Source of the DNA: Parazoarcus communis | GTDB lineage: Bacteria > Pseudomonadota > Gammaproteobacteria > Burkholderiales > Rhodocyclaceae | Direction: 5' to 3' | NCBI RefSeq assembly: GCF_003111665.1 | Contig: NZ_CP022188.1 | Span: forward strand, 1,116,001 to 1,180,000 | Length of the DNA: 64,000 nucleotides | Part shown: positions 9,389 to 21,600 of the stretch, piece after piece | How positions within the stretch are numbered: position 1 is the stretch's first letter | Layout of the letters: each line of letters begins with the position of its first letter | The notes under the pieces: model-generated | What the model saw: the letters and a program-made list of their open reading frames with translations, nothing else | The model's database searches: none | What the model was told of the DNA's origin: nothing | Translations under genes and position numbers: made by a program

Positions 9389-12300
9389 GTCCGTTCCTCC
9401 GGCGCTGCCGCAACATGATTCTCAGGCTGCACCGGCTTGTCCTTGAAAATGCGCTTGATCACAACGTAGAACAGCGGCACGAAGAAGATGCCCAGCACGG
9501 TGGCGGCGATCGTGCCACCGAGCACACCGGTACCGATCGCGTTCTGGCTGCCGGAACCCGCGCCGGTGCTGATGGCCAGAGGCAACACGCCCAGACCGAA
9601 AGCCAGCGAGGTCATCAGGATCGGACGCAGACGCATCCGCACCGCAGTCAGCGTCGCGGTAATCAGATCCTTGCCCGCCTCCATCTCCGCCTTGGCGAAC
9701 TCGACGATCAGAATGGCGTTCTTCGACGACAGACCGATGGTCGCCAGCAGACCCACCTGGAAGTAGATGTCGTTCGACAGCCCGCGACCGGTCGCCGCGA
9801 GCAAGGCACCGAGCACGCCGAGCGGCACCACCAGCATCACCGCAAACGGTACCGACCAGCTCTCGTACAGCGCCGCCAGGCAGAGGAAGACCACCAGCAG
9901 TGACAAGGCATACAGCGCAGGAGCCTGCGAGCCCGAGCGACGTTCCTCGAACGAGGTACCGCTCCACTCGTAGCCGATGCCTGCGGGCAGCTTGGTCATG
10001 ATCTCTTCGACTGCAGCCATCGCTTCACCCGATGACAGGCCAGGCGCAGCCTGCCCCAGCACCTCGATCGACGACTGTCCGTTGTAGCGCTCCAGACGCG
10101 GCGAACCGTAAGTCCATTTCGCCGTGGCAAAAGCCGAGAACGGCACCATCTCGCCCTTGTCGTTGCGGACGAACCACTTGTCCATGTCCTCGGGCGTCAT
10201 CCGTGCCGAGGCGTCGGACTGCACGTAGACCTTCTTGATCCGGCCACGGTCGATGAAGTCATTCACGTAGCTGCCACCCCACGCGGTTGCCAGCATATCG
10301 TTGATGTCAGCAACCGAGATGCCCAGCGCGCCTGCCTTGGCGTGGTCAACCTCGAGGCGGAATTCAGGCGTGTCGTCCTGACCGTTCGGACGTACGCCGA
10401 CCAGACGCTTGTCCTGCGCCGCCATGCCGAGGAACTGGTTACGTGCTGCCACCAGGGCCGTGTGGCCGAGACCCGAACGGTCCTGAAGCTGAACGTTGAA
10501 GCCGTTCGAAGTACCGAGTTCGATCACCGCCGGCGGCACGAATGCGAACACCATTGCCTCACGGATCTGCGAAAACGCGCCCATGGCCCGACCGGCGATG
10601 GCCTTCACACCCATGCCCGGCCCGGTCCGCTCATCCCAGCTCTTCAGGTTCACGAAACCGATACCCATGTTCTGGCCGCTGCCACCGAAGCTGAAACCGG
10701 CCACGGTAAACAGCGCCTTCACGGTGTCCTTCTCATCCTCGAGGAAGTGCTTTTCCACCTTCTTCAGCACTTCGAGCGTGCGCTCCTGCGTCGCTCCTGC
10801 GGGCAGCATGATCTGGTTGAACATCACTCCCTGGTCCTCTTCGGGCAGGAAGGAAGTCGGCATGCGCACGAAGAGGAAGCCGAGCACCACCACGATCGCC
10901 AGGTAGATGGCGATGAAGCGCAGGCTACGCTTGAGAATGCCGCCCACCGCCGACTCGTAGCGCCGGGTGTTGCGGTCGAACATGCGGTTGAACCAGCCAA
11001 AGAAGCCCGAGAACATGCCGCCCTCGCCAATGTCGTGACCTTTTTCCACCGGTTTGAGCATGGTCGCGCACAGCGCGGGGGTAAACACGATGGCGACCAG
11101 CACCGACAGCGCCATGGCCGACACGATGGTGACCGAGAACTGGCGATAGATCACGCCGGTCGAGCCGCCGAAGAAGGCCATCGGCACGAACACCGCCGAC
11201 AGCACCAGGCCAATACCCACCAGTGCACCGGTGATCTGGCGCATCGATTTGCGCGTTGCCTCCTTGGGCGACAGACCTTCCTCGCTCATCACCCGTTCGA
11301 CGTTCTCTACCACCACGATCGCATCATCAACCAGCAGACCAATGGCAAGCACAACACCGAACATGGTCAGGGTGTTGATCGAGAAGCCGAAGGCGGCCAT
11401 CACACCGAAGGTACCGAGCAGCACCACTGGCACTGCAATGGTCGGGATCAGCGTCGCACGCAGGTTCTGCAGGAACAGGTACATCACCAGGAACACCAGC
11501 ACCACGGCTTCGATCAGGGTCTTGACCACTTCCTCGATCGAGATCCGCACGAAAGGCGTGGTGTCGTAAGGCACGACGACGTCAATCCCGTCCGGGAAGT
11601 AGGGCTTCATCTGGTCGAGCTTGGCACGCACCGCATTCGCGGTTTCGAGCGCGTTCGAGCCTGCCGCCAGCTTGATGCCGACACCGGCAGCCGGCTTGCC
11701 GTTGTAGCGTGCCACGGTGCCGTAGTTCTCGGCCCCGATTTCCACCCGTGCCACATCGCTCAGGCGAACCTCACCCCCCTGAGCGGAGGTGCGCAGCAGA
11801 ATGGCTTCGAACTGCTCAACGGTCTGCAAGCGGCTCTGAGCCGTAATGGAAGCGGTAAAGCCCTGTCCCGGCAATGCAGGCGTGCCCCCCAGCTGACCGG
11901 CCGAAACCTCGGTATTCTGGGCCTGGATCGCCGCCTTTACATCAGCAGGCGTGAGTTTGAAGTTGTTGAGCTTTTCAGGTGCCAGCCACACCCGCATGGC
12001 GTACTGCGAACCGAACACGGTCACTTCGCCGACACCAGTGACACGCGACAGCGAATCCTGCACCGACGACACCACGAAGTCCGCCAGGTCGACGCCATCC
12101 TGCTTGCCCTCAGGCGAGACGAAACCGATCACCATCAGGAAGTTGCGTGCGGATTTCGCCACCTGAACGCCCTGCGCCTGCACCGCTGTCGGCAGCAGGG
12201 GCATGGCGAGTTGCAGCTTGTTCTGCACCTGCACCTGGGCGATGTCGGGATCGGTATCGGCGTCGAAGGTCAGCGTAATGGCCGAAGAACCATACGCATC

Positions 12301-12546
12301 GCTGGACGAGTTCATGTAAAGCAGACCATCGAGCCCGGTCATCTTCTGCTCGATGATCTGGGTCACGGACTCTTCCACCGCCTGCGCGGACGCACCCGGA
12401 TACTTGGCGTTGATGACGACGGCCGGAGGCGCGATCGCCGGATACTGCGACACCGGAAGCTCAAGGATGGACAATGCCCCTGCGAGCATGATGACCAGTG
12501 CAATCACCCATGCGAAGATGGGCCTGTCGATAAAGAAGCGAGCCAT
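9385..12546 (-). CDS. RND multidrug efflux inner-membrane transporter (AcrB/MexB type, HAE1)
   Basis: The protein has 1,053 residues, the standard length for AcrB-type pumps. It starts [19 protein letters not shown]. The proton-relay aspartates are in [15 protein letters not shown] of TM4, and the partner lysine is in [16 protein letters not shown] of TM10. Two large periplasmic loops and twelve membrane segments are apparent. As a proton antiporter it collects drugs or other amphiphiles from the periplasm and inner membrane and passes them to the TolC-like channel encoded downstream. The membrane fusion gene ends 11 bases upstream, so adaptor, pump and channel form one operon in that order. 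Confidence 0.97.
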   Translation of the reverse strand: MARFFIDRPIFAWVIALVIMLAGALSILELPVSQYPAIAPPAVVINAKYPGASAQAVEESVTQIIEQKMTGLDGLLYMNSSSDAYGSSAITLTFDADTDPDIAQVQVQNKLQLAMPLLPTAVQAQGVQVAKSARNFLMVIGFVSPEGKQDGVDLADFVVSSVQDSLSRVTGVGEVTVFGSQYAMRVWLAPEKLNNFKLTPADVKAAIQAQNTEVSAGQLGGTPALPGQGFTASITAQSRLQTVEQFEAILLRTSAQGGEVRLSDVARVEIGAENYGTVARYNGKPAAGVGIKLAAGSNALETANAVRAKLDQMKPYFPDGIDVVVPYDTTPFVRISIEEVVKTLIEAVVLVFLVMYLFLQNLRATLIPTIAVPVVLLGTFGVMAAFGFSINTLTMFGVVLAIGLLVDDAIVVVENVERVMSEEGLSPKEATRKSMRQITGALVGIGLVLSAVFVPMAFFGGSTGVIYRQFSVTIVSAMALSVLVAIVFTPALCATMLKPVEKGHDIGEGGMFSGFFGWFNRMFDRNTRRYESAVGGILKRSLRFIAIYLAIVVVLGFLFVRMPTSFLPEEDQGVMFNQIMLPAGATQERTLEVLKKVEKHFLEDEKDTVKALFTVAGFSFGGSGQNMGIGFVNLKSWDERTGPGMGVKAIAGRAMGAFSQIREAMVFAFVPPAVIELGTSNGFNVQLQDRSGLGHTALVAARNQFLGMAAQDKRLVGVRPNGQDDTPEFRLEVDHAKAGALGISVADINDMLATAWGGSYVNDFIDRGRIKKVYVQSDASARMTPEDMDKWFVRNDKGEMVPFSAFATAKWTYGSPRLERYNGQSSIEVLGQAAPGLSSGEAMAAVEEIMTKLPAGIGYEWSGTSFEERRSGSQAPALYALSLLVVFLCLAALYESWSVPFAVMLVVPLGVLGALLAATGRGLSNDIYFQVGLLATIGLSSKNAILIVEFAKAEMEAGKDLITATLTAVRMRLRPILMTSLAFGLGVLPLAISTGAGSGSQNAIGTGVLGGTIAATVLGIFFVPLFYVVIKRIFKDKPVQPENHVAAAPEERT

Positions 12547-12557
12547 TATTCAGCCCC

Positions 12558-13751
12558 TCACTTCGCCGCCGGCGCAGCAGCCGGTGCTGCGGCACCGGCC
12601 TCCTGCGGCTGCACCGTAGCGCCCGGGCGGATGCGCTGCAGGCCATCGACGATGATGCGGTCGCCCGCCGCGAGGCCATCAGTCACCACCCACTTGTCGC
12701 CCAGTGAACGCGCGGTCGTGACCATGCGCGCCTCGACCTTGTTTTCGGCGCCGGCCACCATCACCATCGGATTGCCACGCGGATCGCGGCTCACGGCTGC
12801 ATGCGGCACCAGAATGGCGTTGTCCGCTTCGCCCTGCGCGAGCTTTGCGCGCACGTACATGCCGGGCAGCAATTCACCCTTCGGGTTGGGGAAGACCGCA
12901 CGCAAGGTAACGCTGCCCGTGCCGGGGTCGACCGTGACTTCGGAAAAGGCCAGCTTGCCTTCGGCCGCATACTGAGTGCCATCTTCTAGCACGAGCTGGA
13001 CCGGCACCCCTTTCGAGCCGGAACTCTTGAGTTTGCCGGCTTCTACTGCGCGCCGCAGACCGAGAAGTTCTGAACTCGACTGCGTCAGGTCCACGTAGAT
13101 CGGATCGAGCTGCTGTACCGTCGCCAGCGCGGTCGCCTGATTGGCGGTGACCAGCGCCCCCGGGGTCACGGCAGAGCGTCCGATGCGCCCCGAGATCGGG
13201 GAGGTGACGCTGGTGAAATCAAGATTGATGCGGGCAGCCTCGACCGCTGCACGGGCGGAAGCAACATCGGCCTCGGCCTGCTTGAGAGCAGCGACCGCAT
13301 CGTCGTTGGCCTGCTTGCTCACGGCTTCGATCTTCACCAGATCTGCGTAGCGAGTGGCCTTCAAACGCGCGCTGTAAAGATTGGCCTCGGCACGCGCATG
13401 GCTGGCCTTGGCGCTGTCGTGGGATGCGCGATAGGCGGAGGCGTCGATCTGATACAGGGTCTGACCGGCCTTGACCTCGCTACCCTCTGTAAACAGGCGC
13501 TTCTGCACGATCCCGGTAACCTGCGGCCGCAACTCGGCGACCATGTAAGGCGCCGTACGACCCGGCAATTCGCTCACCAGGGGCACCGATTCGGCCACGG
13601 CAACGACCACGCCAACAGTGGGAGCCGGCGGCGGACCGCCCGCAGGGCCTGCCTGACCAGTCTGCTCACCGCCGCTGCAGGACGCGAGAATGGTGGCACC
13701 AGCCAGCGCCACGGCAAGTGTTTTGAAAAGCAGTTGGGGGCGGTTCTGCAT
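12558..13751 (-). CDS. RND efflux membrane fusion lipoprotein (AcrA/MexA type)
   Basis: The protein has 397 residues. The start MQNRPQLLFKTLAVALAG leads to a lipobox LASC with Cys25, so the protein is anchored in the inner membrane by lipid. It then shows a barrel-sandwich/lipoyl half-motif (PGRTAPYMVAELRPQVTGIV), a coiled-coil hairpin between residues about 110 and 180, the second lipoyl half (VTSPISGRIGRS) and a C-terminal GLQRIRPGATV. The ATG at 13751 is preceded by ACGAGG at proper spacing; an earlier ATG 11 codons upstream lacks one and would spoil the signal. First gene of the operon, it faces a divergent tetR gene across a 164-base regulatory gap. Confidence 0.95.
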   Translation of the reverse strand: MQNRPQLLFKTLAVALAGATILASCSGGEQTGQAGPAGGPPPAPTVGVVVAVAESVPLVSELPGRTAPYMVAELRPQVTGIVQKRLFTEGSEVKAGQTLYQIDASAYRASHDSAKASHARAEANLYSARLKATRYADLVKIEAVSKQANDDAVAALKQAEADVASARAAVEAARINLDFTSVTSPISGRIGRSAVTPGALVTANQATALATVQQLDPIYVDLTQSSSELLGLRRAVEAGKLKSSGSKGVPVQLVLEDGTQYAAEGKLAFSEVTVDPGTGSVTLRAVFPNPKGELLPGMYVRAKLAQGEADNAILVPHAAVSRDPRGNPMVMVAGAENKVEARMVTTARSLGDKWVVTDGLAAGDRIIVDGLQRIRPGATVQPQEAGAAAPAAAPAAK

Positions 13752-13818
13752 GGACGAGCCTCGTGAAAATTTAAGTGGTGCCAATGCCCGCCCGGGTAAG
13801 ACGGAGATTCACCAAAGG

Positions 13819-13852
13819 TAGAATGGTTATTCTAGATTGAACGCTCATTCTA
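13819..13852. promoter_or_regulatory. Two overlapping palindromes, probable TetR operator of the efflux operon
   Basis: The first palindrome is TAGAATGGTTATTCTA (13819–13834), with perfect 6-base arms around GGTT. The second shares its last TA and runs 13833–13852 as half-sites TAGATTGA and TCATTCTA around ACGC, with one mismatch. They lie 68 bases upstream of the adaptor start and 64 bases upstream of the tetR start, in an AT-rich patch. This is the usual place for an AcrR-type repressor to control both directions. The palindromes are seen directly; binding is inferred. Confidence 0.7.
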
Positions 13853-13915
13853 TGTTAAGCTTTTTACCCTTGCAAGCAGTTAAAACACATTCTCATTACA
13901 CATCGGAGACACGTC

Positions 13916-15722
<1,807 letters not shown>

Positions 15723-15756
15723 CCCCCGTACTTCTTCCACCTGCCGGAGTTCACAC

Positions 15757-16857
15757 ATGACTGACCGTCGTACCGTCCTCAAGTGGAGCGCAGCGCTGGC
15801 TGCCACCACACTGCTCCCCGTTTCGGCCGTAAATGCTCAGAGCACCGGGCCACTGAAGGTGGGCTTCGTCTATGTCGGTCCGGTCGGCGAGGCGGGCTGG
15901 ACCTTCGCCCACGATCTTGGCCGGCGCGCCGTCGAAGCCGCCTTCCCGGGCAAGGTGAAGACGACCTTCATCGAGAGCGTGGCCGAGGGCGCGGACGCCG
16001 AGCGCGTCGTGCGCAGTCTTGCGCAGGACGGACACGGTCTGATCTTCACCACCTCTTTCGGCTACATGGATGCCACGCTCAAGGTGGCGCGCCAGTTCCC
16101 GAAAGTGAGCTTCCAGCATGCCACCGGCTACAAGACGGCTGCGAACCTGGGCACCTACGACGTCCGCACCTACGAGGGCGCGTATCTGGCCGGCGTCGTC
16201 GCCGGCAAGATGAGCAAGTCCGGCAAGCTCGGCGTGGTCGGCTCACACCCGATTCCGGAAGTCATCCGCAACATCAACGCCTACACGCTGGGCGCACGCA
16301 GCGTGAACCCGGCCGCCAGCACCCGCGTCATCTGGGTCAATTCCTGGTTCGATCCCGGCAAGGAGCGCCAGGCTGCGCTGACCCTGCTCGCGCAAGGTGC
16401 CGACGTGCTGATGCAGAACACCGACTCGCCCGCCGTGCTGCAGGCCGCGCAGGAGAAGGGCGCCTATGCCTTCGGCTGGGATTCCGACATGCACGCCTAC
16501 GGCCCGAAAGCGCAGCTGGCCGCCAGCGAGATCAACTGGGGCGTGTGGTACACCAAGGTGGTCGGCGAACTGCTGGAAGGCAGCTTCAAGCCGCAGCAAC
16601 AGGTCTGGTACGGACTCAAGGAGGGTGCAATCGACCTCGGCCGTCTTGGCGACATGCTGCCGGCCGACGTGAAGCAACTGGTGGCCGAACGCCGTCAGGG
16701 CATCATCGACGGCAGCCGCCCGGTGTTCATGGGACCGCTGCGTGACCAGGCCGGCAAGGAAATCGTCGCAGCCGGACAGGGCATGAGCGACAAGGACAAG
16801 CTGGCGATGAGTTACTACCTGGAAGGCGTCGAGGGCACGGTCCCCGGCGGCAAGTAA
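15757..16857 (+). CDS. BMP/PnrA family ABC transporter substrate-binding protein
   Basis: The protein has 366 residues with an export signal that includes a twin-arginine-like DRRTVLKWSAALAAT and ends near VNAQS. The mature part fits the Bmp/Med family: KVGFVYVGPVGEAGWTFAHD, IFTTSFGYMDATLKVA, TYEGAYLAGVVAGKMSK and GWDSDMHAYGPKAQLA. Members bind nucleosides or purines for ABC import. The ATG at 15757 follows CCGGAG. It sits just after adenine deaminase, consistent with purine scavenging. No ABC permease or ATPase gene follows; a convergent membrane-protein gene lies beyond a hairpin, so its transporter must be encoded elsewhere. Confidence 0.9.
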   Translation: MTDRRTVLKWSAALAATTLLPVSAVNAQSTGPLKVGFVYVGPVGEAGWTFAHDLGRRAVEAAFPGKVKTTFIESVAEGADAERVVRSLAQDGHGLIFTTSFGYMDATLKVARQFPKVSFQHATGYKTAANLGTYDVRTYEGAYLAGVVAGKMSKSGKLGVVGSHPIPEVIRNINAYTLGARSVNPAASTRVIWVNSWFDPGKERQAALTLLAQGADVLMQNTDSPAVLQAAQEKGAYAFGWDSDMHAYGPKAQLAASEINWGVWYTKVVGELLEGSFKPQQQVWYGLKEGAIDLGRLGDMLPADVKQLVAERRQGIIDGSRPVFMGPLRDQAGKEIVAAGQGMSDKDKLAMSYYLEGVEGTVPGGK

Positions 16858-16869
16858 GCGTTCGATCCG

Positions 16870-16893
16870 GCACCGCGCAAGCTTGCGCGGTGC
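16870..16893. terminator. Strong stem-loop between convergent genes (no T-run)
   Basis: A perfect 24-base palindrome with arms GCACCGCGCAAG and CTTGCGCGGTGC lies 12 bases after the BMP stop and 26 bases before the end of the convergent DUF457-type gene. It lacks a run of T on either side, so it may act as an mRNA 3'-end stabiliser or a weak bidirectional terminator. Confidence 0.55.
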
Positions 16894-16919
16894 CTCACAT
16901 CAGGGCCGTGGCACCCGGC

Positions 16920-18002
16920 TCACTCCCCGATCCACCTGCGGCCGCCGGTGACGCGCTCGAAGATCCGCCAGCCCTCGGATGCGCCACCGCACAGACCGTA
17001 GCGGAAGGGCACGCCATCGCGTCCCGGCGTCTCGAAACGCAGATCGACAAAGTTCACGCAAACACCGCCGCCAGCGGCGGGCTCAACCTGATCGAGCATC
17101 GGAAACATCGCAAACCAGCGATAAAAGGCGAACTTGTCCTCGTCCCATACCTGGCGCGCAATGGCGCTGGCGTCACCGTTGCCGAACACCGGACGCACCG
17201 TCCACTGTGCCATCGACAGCGGCACATAGGCCGCCGACAGACGGCGAATGAAGTTGTCGCTCTCGGCCACCTCAAGCGGCTCGCTGCGCCGGGTATTGAT
17301 GTGGGCGTAATGGTAGCGCTCGCCATCGAACACCACGGCCGTCCAGTTGAACGGCGACGCCGGTCGGGGCACCGCATCCACGCTCACGATGTCGATATCG
17401 TTCGCCGTGGCGTGGGCACGCGCGAACGCAATCGCGTCTGAGCGCGCCGATGCGCTCAGCCCCACCCAGCCCGCAAGCACCACGAGTGCCAGCCCGGCGG
17501 GCACACGGCTGCGACGCCAGAGCGCGCTTGCCAGCAATCCGGCAAGGATGATGCCGGTAAAGCCGAGGTCGATGATGAAGGTCGTTCCCCAGCCAAAGCG
17601 CCGGTCCGAGAAGGGCGCCAGAATCATGGTGCCGAACTGGGTGATCAGGTCGCCGAGGATGTGGATGAAGATGCCGGAGCAGGCGATCAGGTAGAAGGCA
17701 CGCCAGCTCGCTGCGCCCTCGCGCCCGCGTCGAAGGCGGAACAGGCCGGCCATCAGCGCTGCGACCAGCAGGGCCCACACCGGCATCAGCAGCAGGGAAT
17801 GGGTGACGCCGCGATGCCCGCGCAGGTAAGTCAGCTCGGAGACGAATCCGAGCACGAAATCCAGATCGGGAAATGTGGCGGCAGCCGTGCCGACCGCAAC
17901 GGCCTGCCAGACAGGCGGCGGCAGCGCACCCGCCACACCTTTGCGCCGTGCAAGCAGACGTCCGGCGAGCGCGCCGGAAAGGGCATGTGTCAGGGTATCC
18001 AT
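16920..18002 (-). CDS. Membrane-bound metal-dependent hydrolase, YdjM/DUF457 type
   Basis: The protein has 360 residues. The N-terminal half is a polytopic membrane domain with the family signatures MDTLTHALSGALAGR, ATFPDLDFVLGF, RGHRGVTHSLLL and HILGDLITQFGT; these histidines and aspartates likely bind metal. The C-terminal half (from about residue 195) is a non-membrane extension with no recognised motif. Proteins of this family are annotated as metal-dependent hydrolases and some are LexA-regulated; the substrate is unknown. It is convergent with the BMP gene. No obvious ribosome-binding site beyond weak purines precedes the ATG at 18002. Confidence 0.88.
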   Translation of the reverse strand: MDTLTHALSGALAGRLLARRKGVAGALPPPVWQAVAVGTAAATFPDLDFVLGFVSELTYLRGHRGVTHSLLLMPVWALLVAALMAGLFRLRRGREGAASWRAFYLIACSGIFIHILGDLITQFGTMILAPFSDRRFGWGTTFIIDLGFTGIILAGLLASALWRRSRVPAGLALVVLAGWVGLSASARSDAIAFARAHATANDIDIVSVDAVPRPASPFNWTAVVFDGERYHYAHINTRRSEPLEVAESDNFIRRLSAAYVPLSMAQWTVRPVFGNGDASAIARQVWDEDKFAFYRWFAMFPMLDQVEPAAGGGVCVNFVDLRFETPGRDGVPFRYGLCGGASEGWRIFERVTGGRRWIGE

Positions 18003-18119
18003 GGCGGCTTTGAATGGGCCCGACGAGAATCGTTCCCGTTACCGAAATGCGCCCCCGATGGAACGACGCACAAGGCCGTCAATCGAAGCTCACTCAAACC
18101 CCCGCACGGAGCGCATGAC

Positions 18120-18389
18120 ATGGATGAGACCGGCACTTCGGCGTGGAAGGTCGCCTTCTTCGAGTCGCTGCAGGCATGGTACGGAGGAGGTCAGGCGGTT
18201 CAATCGCTCGACTTTGCGTCGGAGGGTGAGGCGGTGATCTGGGCGCGCACTCAGGAGATGGGGCATTTTCGCCTGGCGGCGATCATGCAGGGCAATCTGC
18301 TGCGAGCCCTCTATCTTGAGCCCCCACCCGACCCGCTCCTGATGCGTCAGGAGCGGGTCGAGATTCCGGCGGTCGCGCCCGCACACTAG
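18120..18389 (+). CDS. Small hypothetical protein (89 aa)
   Basis: This 89-codon frame starts at ATG 18120, eight bases after GGAG (CACGGAGCGC), and encodes MDETGTSAWKVAFFESLQAW followed by a mixed alpha-helical-looking sequence with a proline-rich C-terminus. I recognise no family. The good ribosome-binding site and the position in the gap between a divergent membrane gene and sbcC support real coding. The last quarter overlaps a perfect 14-base-pair stem (18329–18360), unusual inside a coding sequence. It could be a lineage-specific protein. Confidence 0.6.
   Translation: MDETGTSAWKVAFFESLQAWYGGGQAVQSLDFASEGEAVIWARTQEMGHFRLAAIMQGNLLRALYLEPPPDPLLMRQERVEIPAVAPAH
18329..18360. repeat. Perfect 14-bp inverted repeat inside the 3' end of the 89-aa ORF
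   Basis: Arms CGACCCGCTCCTGA (18329–18342) and TCAGGAGCGGGTCG (18347–18360) pair perfectly around TGCG. The stop codon of the small ORF comes 27 bases later. No T-run follows, so it is not a canonical intrinsic terminator. Confidence 0.8.
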
Positions 18390-18422
18390 CGGTTCGGGCG
18401 GCTCCGGACGGCGGACGCCGGG

Positions 18423-18509
18423 TCAGGCGGCAGTTTGCACGTCACGCGGCGGAACGCCGAGGTAGCGGGCGGAAGTTCGAATGAAATGTGTCAGGGTGTC
18501 TGTGCTCAT
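18423..18509 (-). CDS. Candidate 28-residue small protein
   Basis: An ATG at 18509 opens a 28-codon frame ending in TGA at 18423–18425. It is preceded by GAGAGGTGATGCG, which contains a seven-base match to the anti-Shine-Dalgarno sequence at ideal spacing. The peptide starts MSTDTLTHFIRTSARYLG and ends VPPRDVQTAA; it is basic, with an amphipathic-looking helix. It lies 113 bases downstream of sbcC on the same strand. No family is recognised. The evidence is the ribosome-binding site and clean frame only; conservation is untested. Confidence 0.45.
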   Translation of the reverse strand: MSTDTLTHFIRTSARYLGVPPRDVQTAA

Positions 18510-18610
18510 CGCATCACCTCTCGTTATGGTTGTTTAAGAACCGTTTCAGAGGGCTTTCACGGTGAGCCGGTTCCGCAAGCGATTGCAACAACGTATTGCG
18601 CCGGCATCAT

Positions 18611-18628
18611 GCGTGAGCCGGCTCACGC
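18611..18628. repeat. 18-base perfect palindrome across the sbcC stop codon
   Basis: The sequence GCGTGAGCCGGCTCACGC is its own reverse complement and contains the sbcC TGA (18623–18625). It could fold in the sbcC mRNA 3' end; no T-run follows on the minus strand. It is possibly a transcript-end structure or a protein-binding palindrome. Confidence 0.7.
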
Positions 18629-21600
18629 CCGGATGCGCACCCTGCTTCCCCTCACTCCCTGCTCCACGTCGATTGCAACATCGATCTGCTGCTTCATTTC
18701 GTCGACGTGCGAGATCACACCCACCATGCGGCCGCGCTGCTGCAGGTCGATCAAGGCCTTCATCGCCATGTCGAGCGACTCCGGGTCGAGGCTGCCGAAG
18801 CCTTCGTCGATGAAGAGCGTGTCGAGCTGCACGCCGCCGGCGTAGGCCTGCACCACGTCGGACAGACCGAGCGCCAGCGCCAGCGAGGCCATGAAGCCCT
18901 CGCCCCCCGACAGCGTGCTCACCGGCCGGGCACGACCGGTGTAGTCGTCCATCACCTCGAGGTCGAGGCCGGCCGCACGTCGCGCATCCGCCACTTCGTC
19001 GCGCCGCTGCAGCAGATAGCGCCCGCGGCTCATTGCCCGCAAACGCAGGGAGGCCGCACGCAGCACGTCGTCGAGCAGGGCCGCCAGCACGTAACGCTGG
19101 AAGGTCAGATTGCGCCCGTTCTCGCCATTGGCAATCGCGGCCAGATGACCGGCGACACGGTATTCCGCTTCGATGCTGCCGGTTTCGCGAGCGATCTCCG
19201 CCAGCTTTTTCTGGCTGAGCATGATCTTGTCGAGCTCGGCCTTGCGCTGGCCGAGTTCGCCCAGCACGACATCCAGCCGCTCGCGCTGCGCACTCGCCAT
19301 CGCGTCGAGCGCCACGAGGTCCGGTCGTTGCTGCCCCTCGATCGCAGCCTCGGCGAGCTTGCGCCGCTCGCGTGCCGCGGCATAGTCCTCGTCGAAGCGG
19401 CTCAGCTCGGCCGCCAGCGTGTCGATCGCGGCCGGTTCAAGCAGCGCTTCGCGGTAGGCGGATTCGTCGGCAAACCCCGTGGCCGCAAGCGCGGTGGTGA
19501 AACCATCTGCCGCATCGGCCTCGCGCCGTGTGGCGGAAGTCAGCGCCTTCTCCAGCTCTTCCTGACGGGCACGCAGGGCGGCATCTTCGCTGACGGCCTT
19601 GCCGTGCGCAGTCTGCGCCTGGCTCAGCGCGCGCTCGAGCGTCTGGCGCCGGGCGCGGGCCTGCTCCAGCGCGGCGCCGAGCGCGGCCGGCTCCCGCAAG
19701 GGCTCGGGAACCGCTGCGCGACGCTCCTCGACGACTTGCCGTGCCCCCTGCTCCTCGCTTGCGGCCTTGCTCACCGCCGCACGTGTTTCGTCCAGCATCG
19801 CTGCAGCTTTCAGCTGCGCGGCCTCGAGCGTGGCGAGTTGCGAGCGTGCGGGGGCGAGCTCGGTCTGTGCGGCAGTGGCCACCTGCAGCTGCTCGCGCAG
19901 CGTGGCGACCGAATCCGGCACCGCCCCGTCGTCTCCAGCGCTCGCGTTCAACGCCGATTGCAGCGCATCGACCTCGGCCTGCGCGATTGCAGTTTGCCGC
20001 GATGCCGTGTCGAAGGCGGTGCGCGCGCCGTCGTGGGCCTTTTCGGCACGACTGACGGCTTCACGCGCAGCTTTCAGCGCGGCTTCGGTCGGCAACTCAC
20101 CGTCGAAACGGGCAGGCTCGGGATGTTCGGCGCTGCCGCACACCGGGCAGGGAGCGCCCTCATGCAGGTGATGGGCGAGGATCGCGCCCTGGGCCTGGCG
20201 CCAGGTGGCATCCAGCGCCTCGAACGCCTGCCGTGCGCTGTCGCGGGCGGCCGTTGCCTGATCCAGCACGCGCTGCTGCGTGACTTCGGCGCTGTGGAAG
20301 CCGTCGCGCTTGCGCTGCTGCTGCGCCAGGTTGATCCGCGCGCGTTCGTGCTGCTCCGCCTGCTTGAGTCGCAGGCCCAGTGCCTCGACGCCCGCCGCCT
20401 GTGGCTGCAGCGCCTCGATCCGCTGGGCCAGTTCAAGCCGGCGGGTGCCGAGTGCTTCCGCGTCCTTCATCGCTGCTGCCAGCGCCGCATCCGCCTCAGC
20501 CCTGAGCTTTTGCACGGACTGCAACCCGGCCTCGGCCCGCGCCAGGTGCTCCACCTTTTCTGCCAGCCCCTCCAGCCGCAACACTTCGCACTGGGCCGCC
20601 TCACGTGCCAGGACCTGAGCGTCGGCGTTCTCGTGGGCCAGCGCCTGAGCCGCCGCGCGCAGCGCTTCGGCAAGCTTGCCCGCCTGCAGCGACAACGTCG
20701 CCACCGCCTCACGGGCGCCTTGCACCTGCTGCCGTGCGTCGCTCTGAGAACGGTCGGCCGGCAGCACCTGCAAGGCCTTGCGCGCAATGCCGAGACGGCT
20801 GCGCTGACGATCCGCGTCCGCCTGACGCGCATCGAGCGACTGCATGGCCGTGACTGCCGCTTCACGCTCTACAAAACGGGCGTCGAGCGCCCGCGCGGCC
20901 TGCAAGACACTGCGGGCCTGAAGATCTGCCTCACGTGCTCGTTTCTCGTCTTCCTCCAGCGCGCGCAAGGCCTCGTCGAGCGCCTCGCGCTGGGCAGCAA
21001 GGGCTTCTGCTGAGTCCACGCCGGCCTGCTCCAGCAGGATCTGGCGTTCCATGCGGGCGCGCTCGGCACGTTTGCTCAAGGCGGCGGCCTCGGCCTTGAG
21101 CGCATCCTGCACGCGCTTGTAGGCGATGGTGCCGAACAGGGTTTCGAGGATTTTCTCGCGCTCGCCGGAGCCGGCGGCCAGCAGCTTGCGGAACTGGCCC
21201 TGAGGCAGCAGAACGACCTGACGGAACTGTTCGGCTTCGAAACCGAGCAGCCTGGTCACGTCCTGCGTGACTTCGGTGCTCTTGCTCGACATCGGCACCC
21301 AGCCATCGCCGTCCGCTGCCGCATCGAAGCGGAACAGCGCAGCCTTGGCCGGCACCTTCACCATGCTGTCGCCGCTGCGGGTCGCGCGCTGCGCCGGGCG
21401 TTCCTGCTCGGGCGTGCGCTGCACCCGGTAGCGCTCAGTGCCGAGCGCGAACTCGAATTCGACTTCGGTCAGCATCGCCGGGTCAGCATGATGGCTGCGC
21501 ATCTCGCGCGCACTGCGCTCTCCACCCGAGGTGTCGCCATAGAGCGCACAGGTGATGCCGTCGAGAATCGAGGTCTTGCCCGCGCCGGTGGGGCCGGAGA

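Noticed and set aside
10342..12975. 877-residue plus-strand open frame opposite the RND transporter and adaptor
   Set aside because: It is antisense to well-supported genes, rich in His/Arg/Gln, has no domain, and comes from the codon bias of the opposite strand.
18707..21013. 768-residue plus-strand frame opposite sbcC
   Set aside because: It is an artefact of GC-rich codon use; sbcC on the minus strand has all family motifs.
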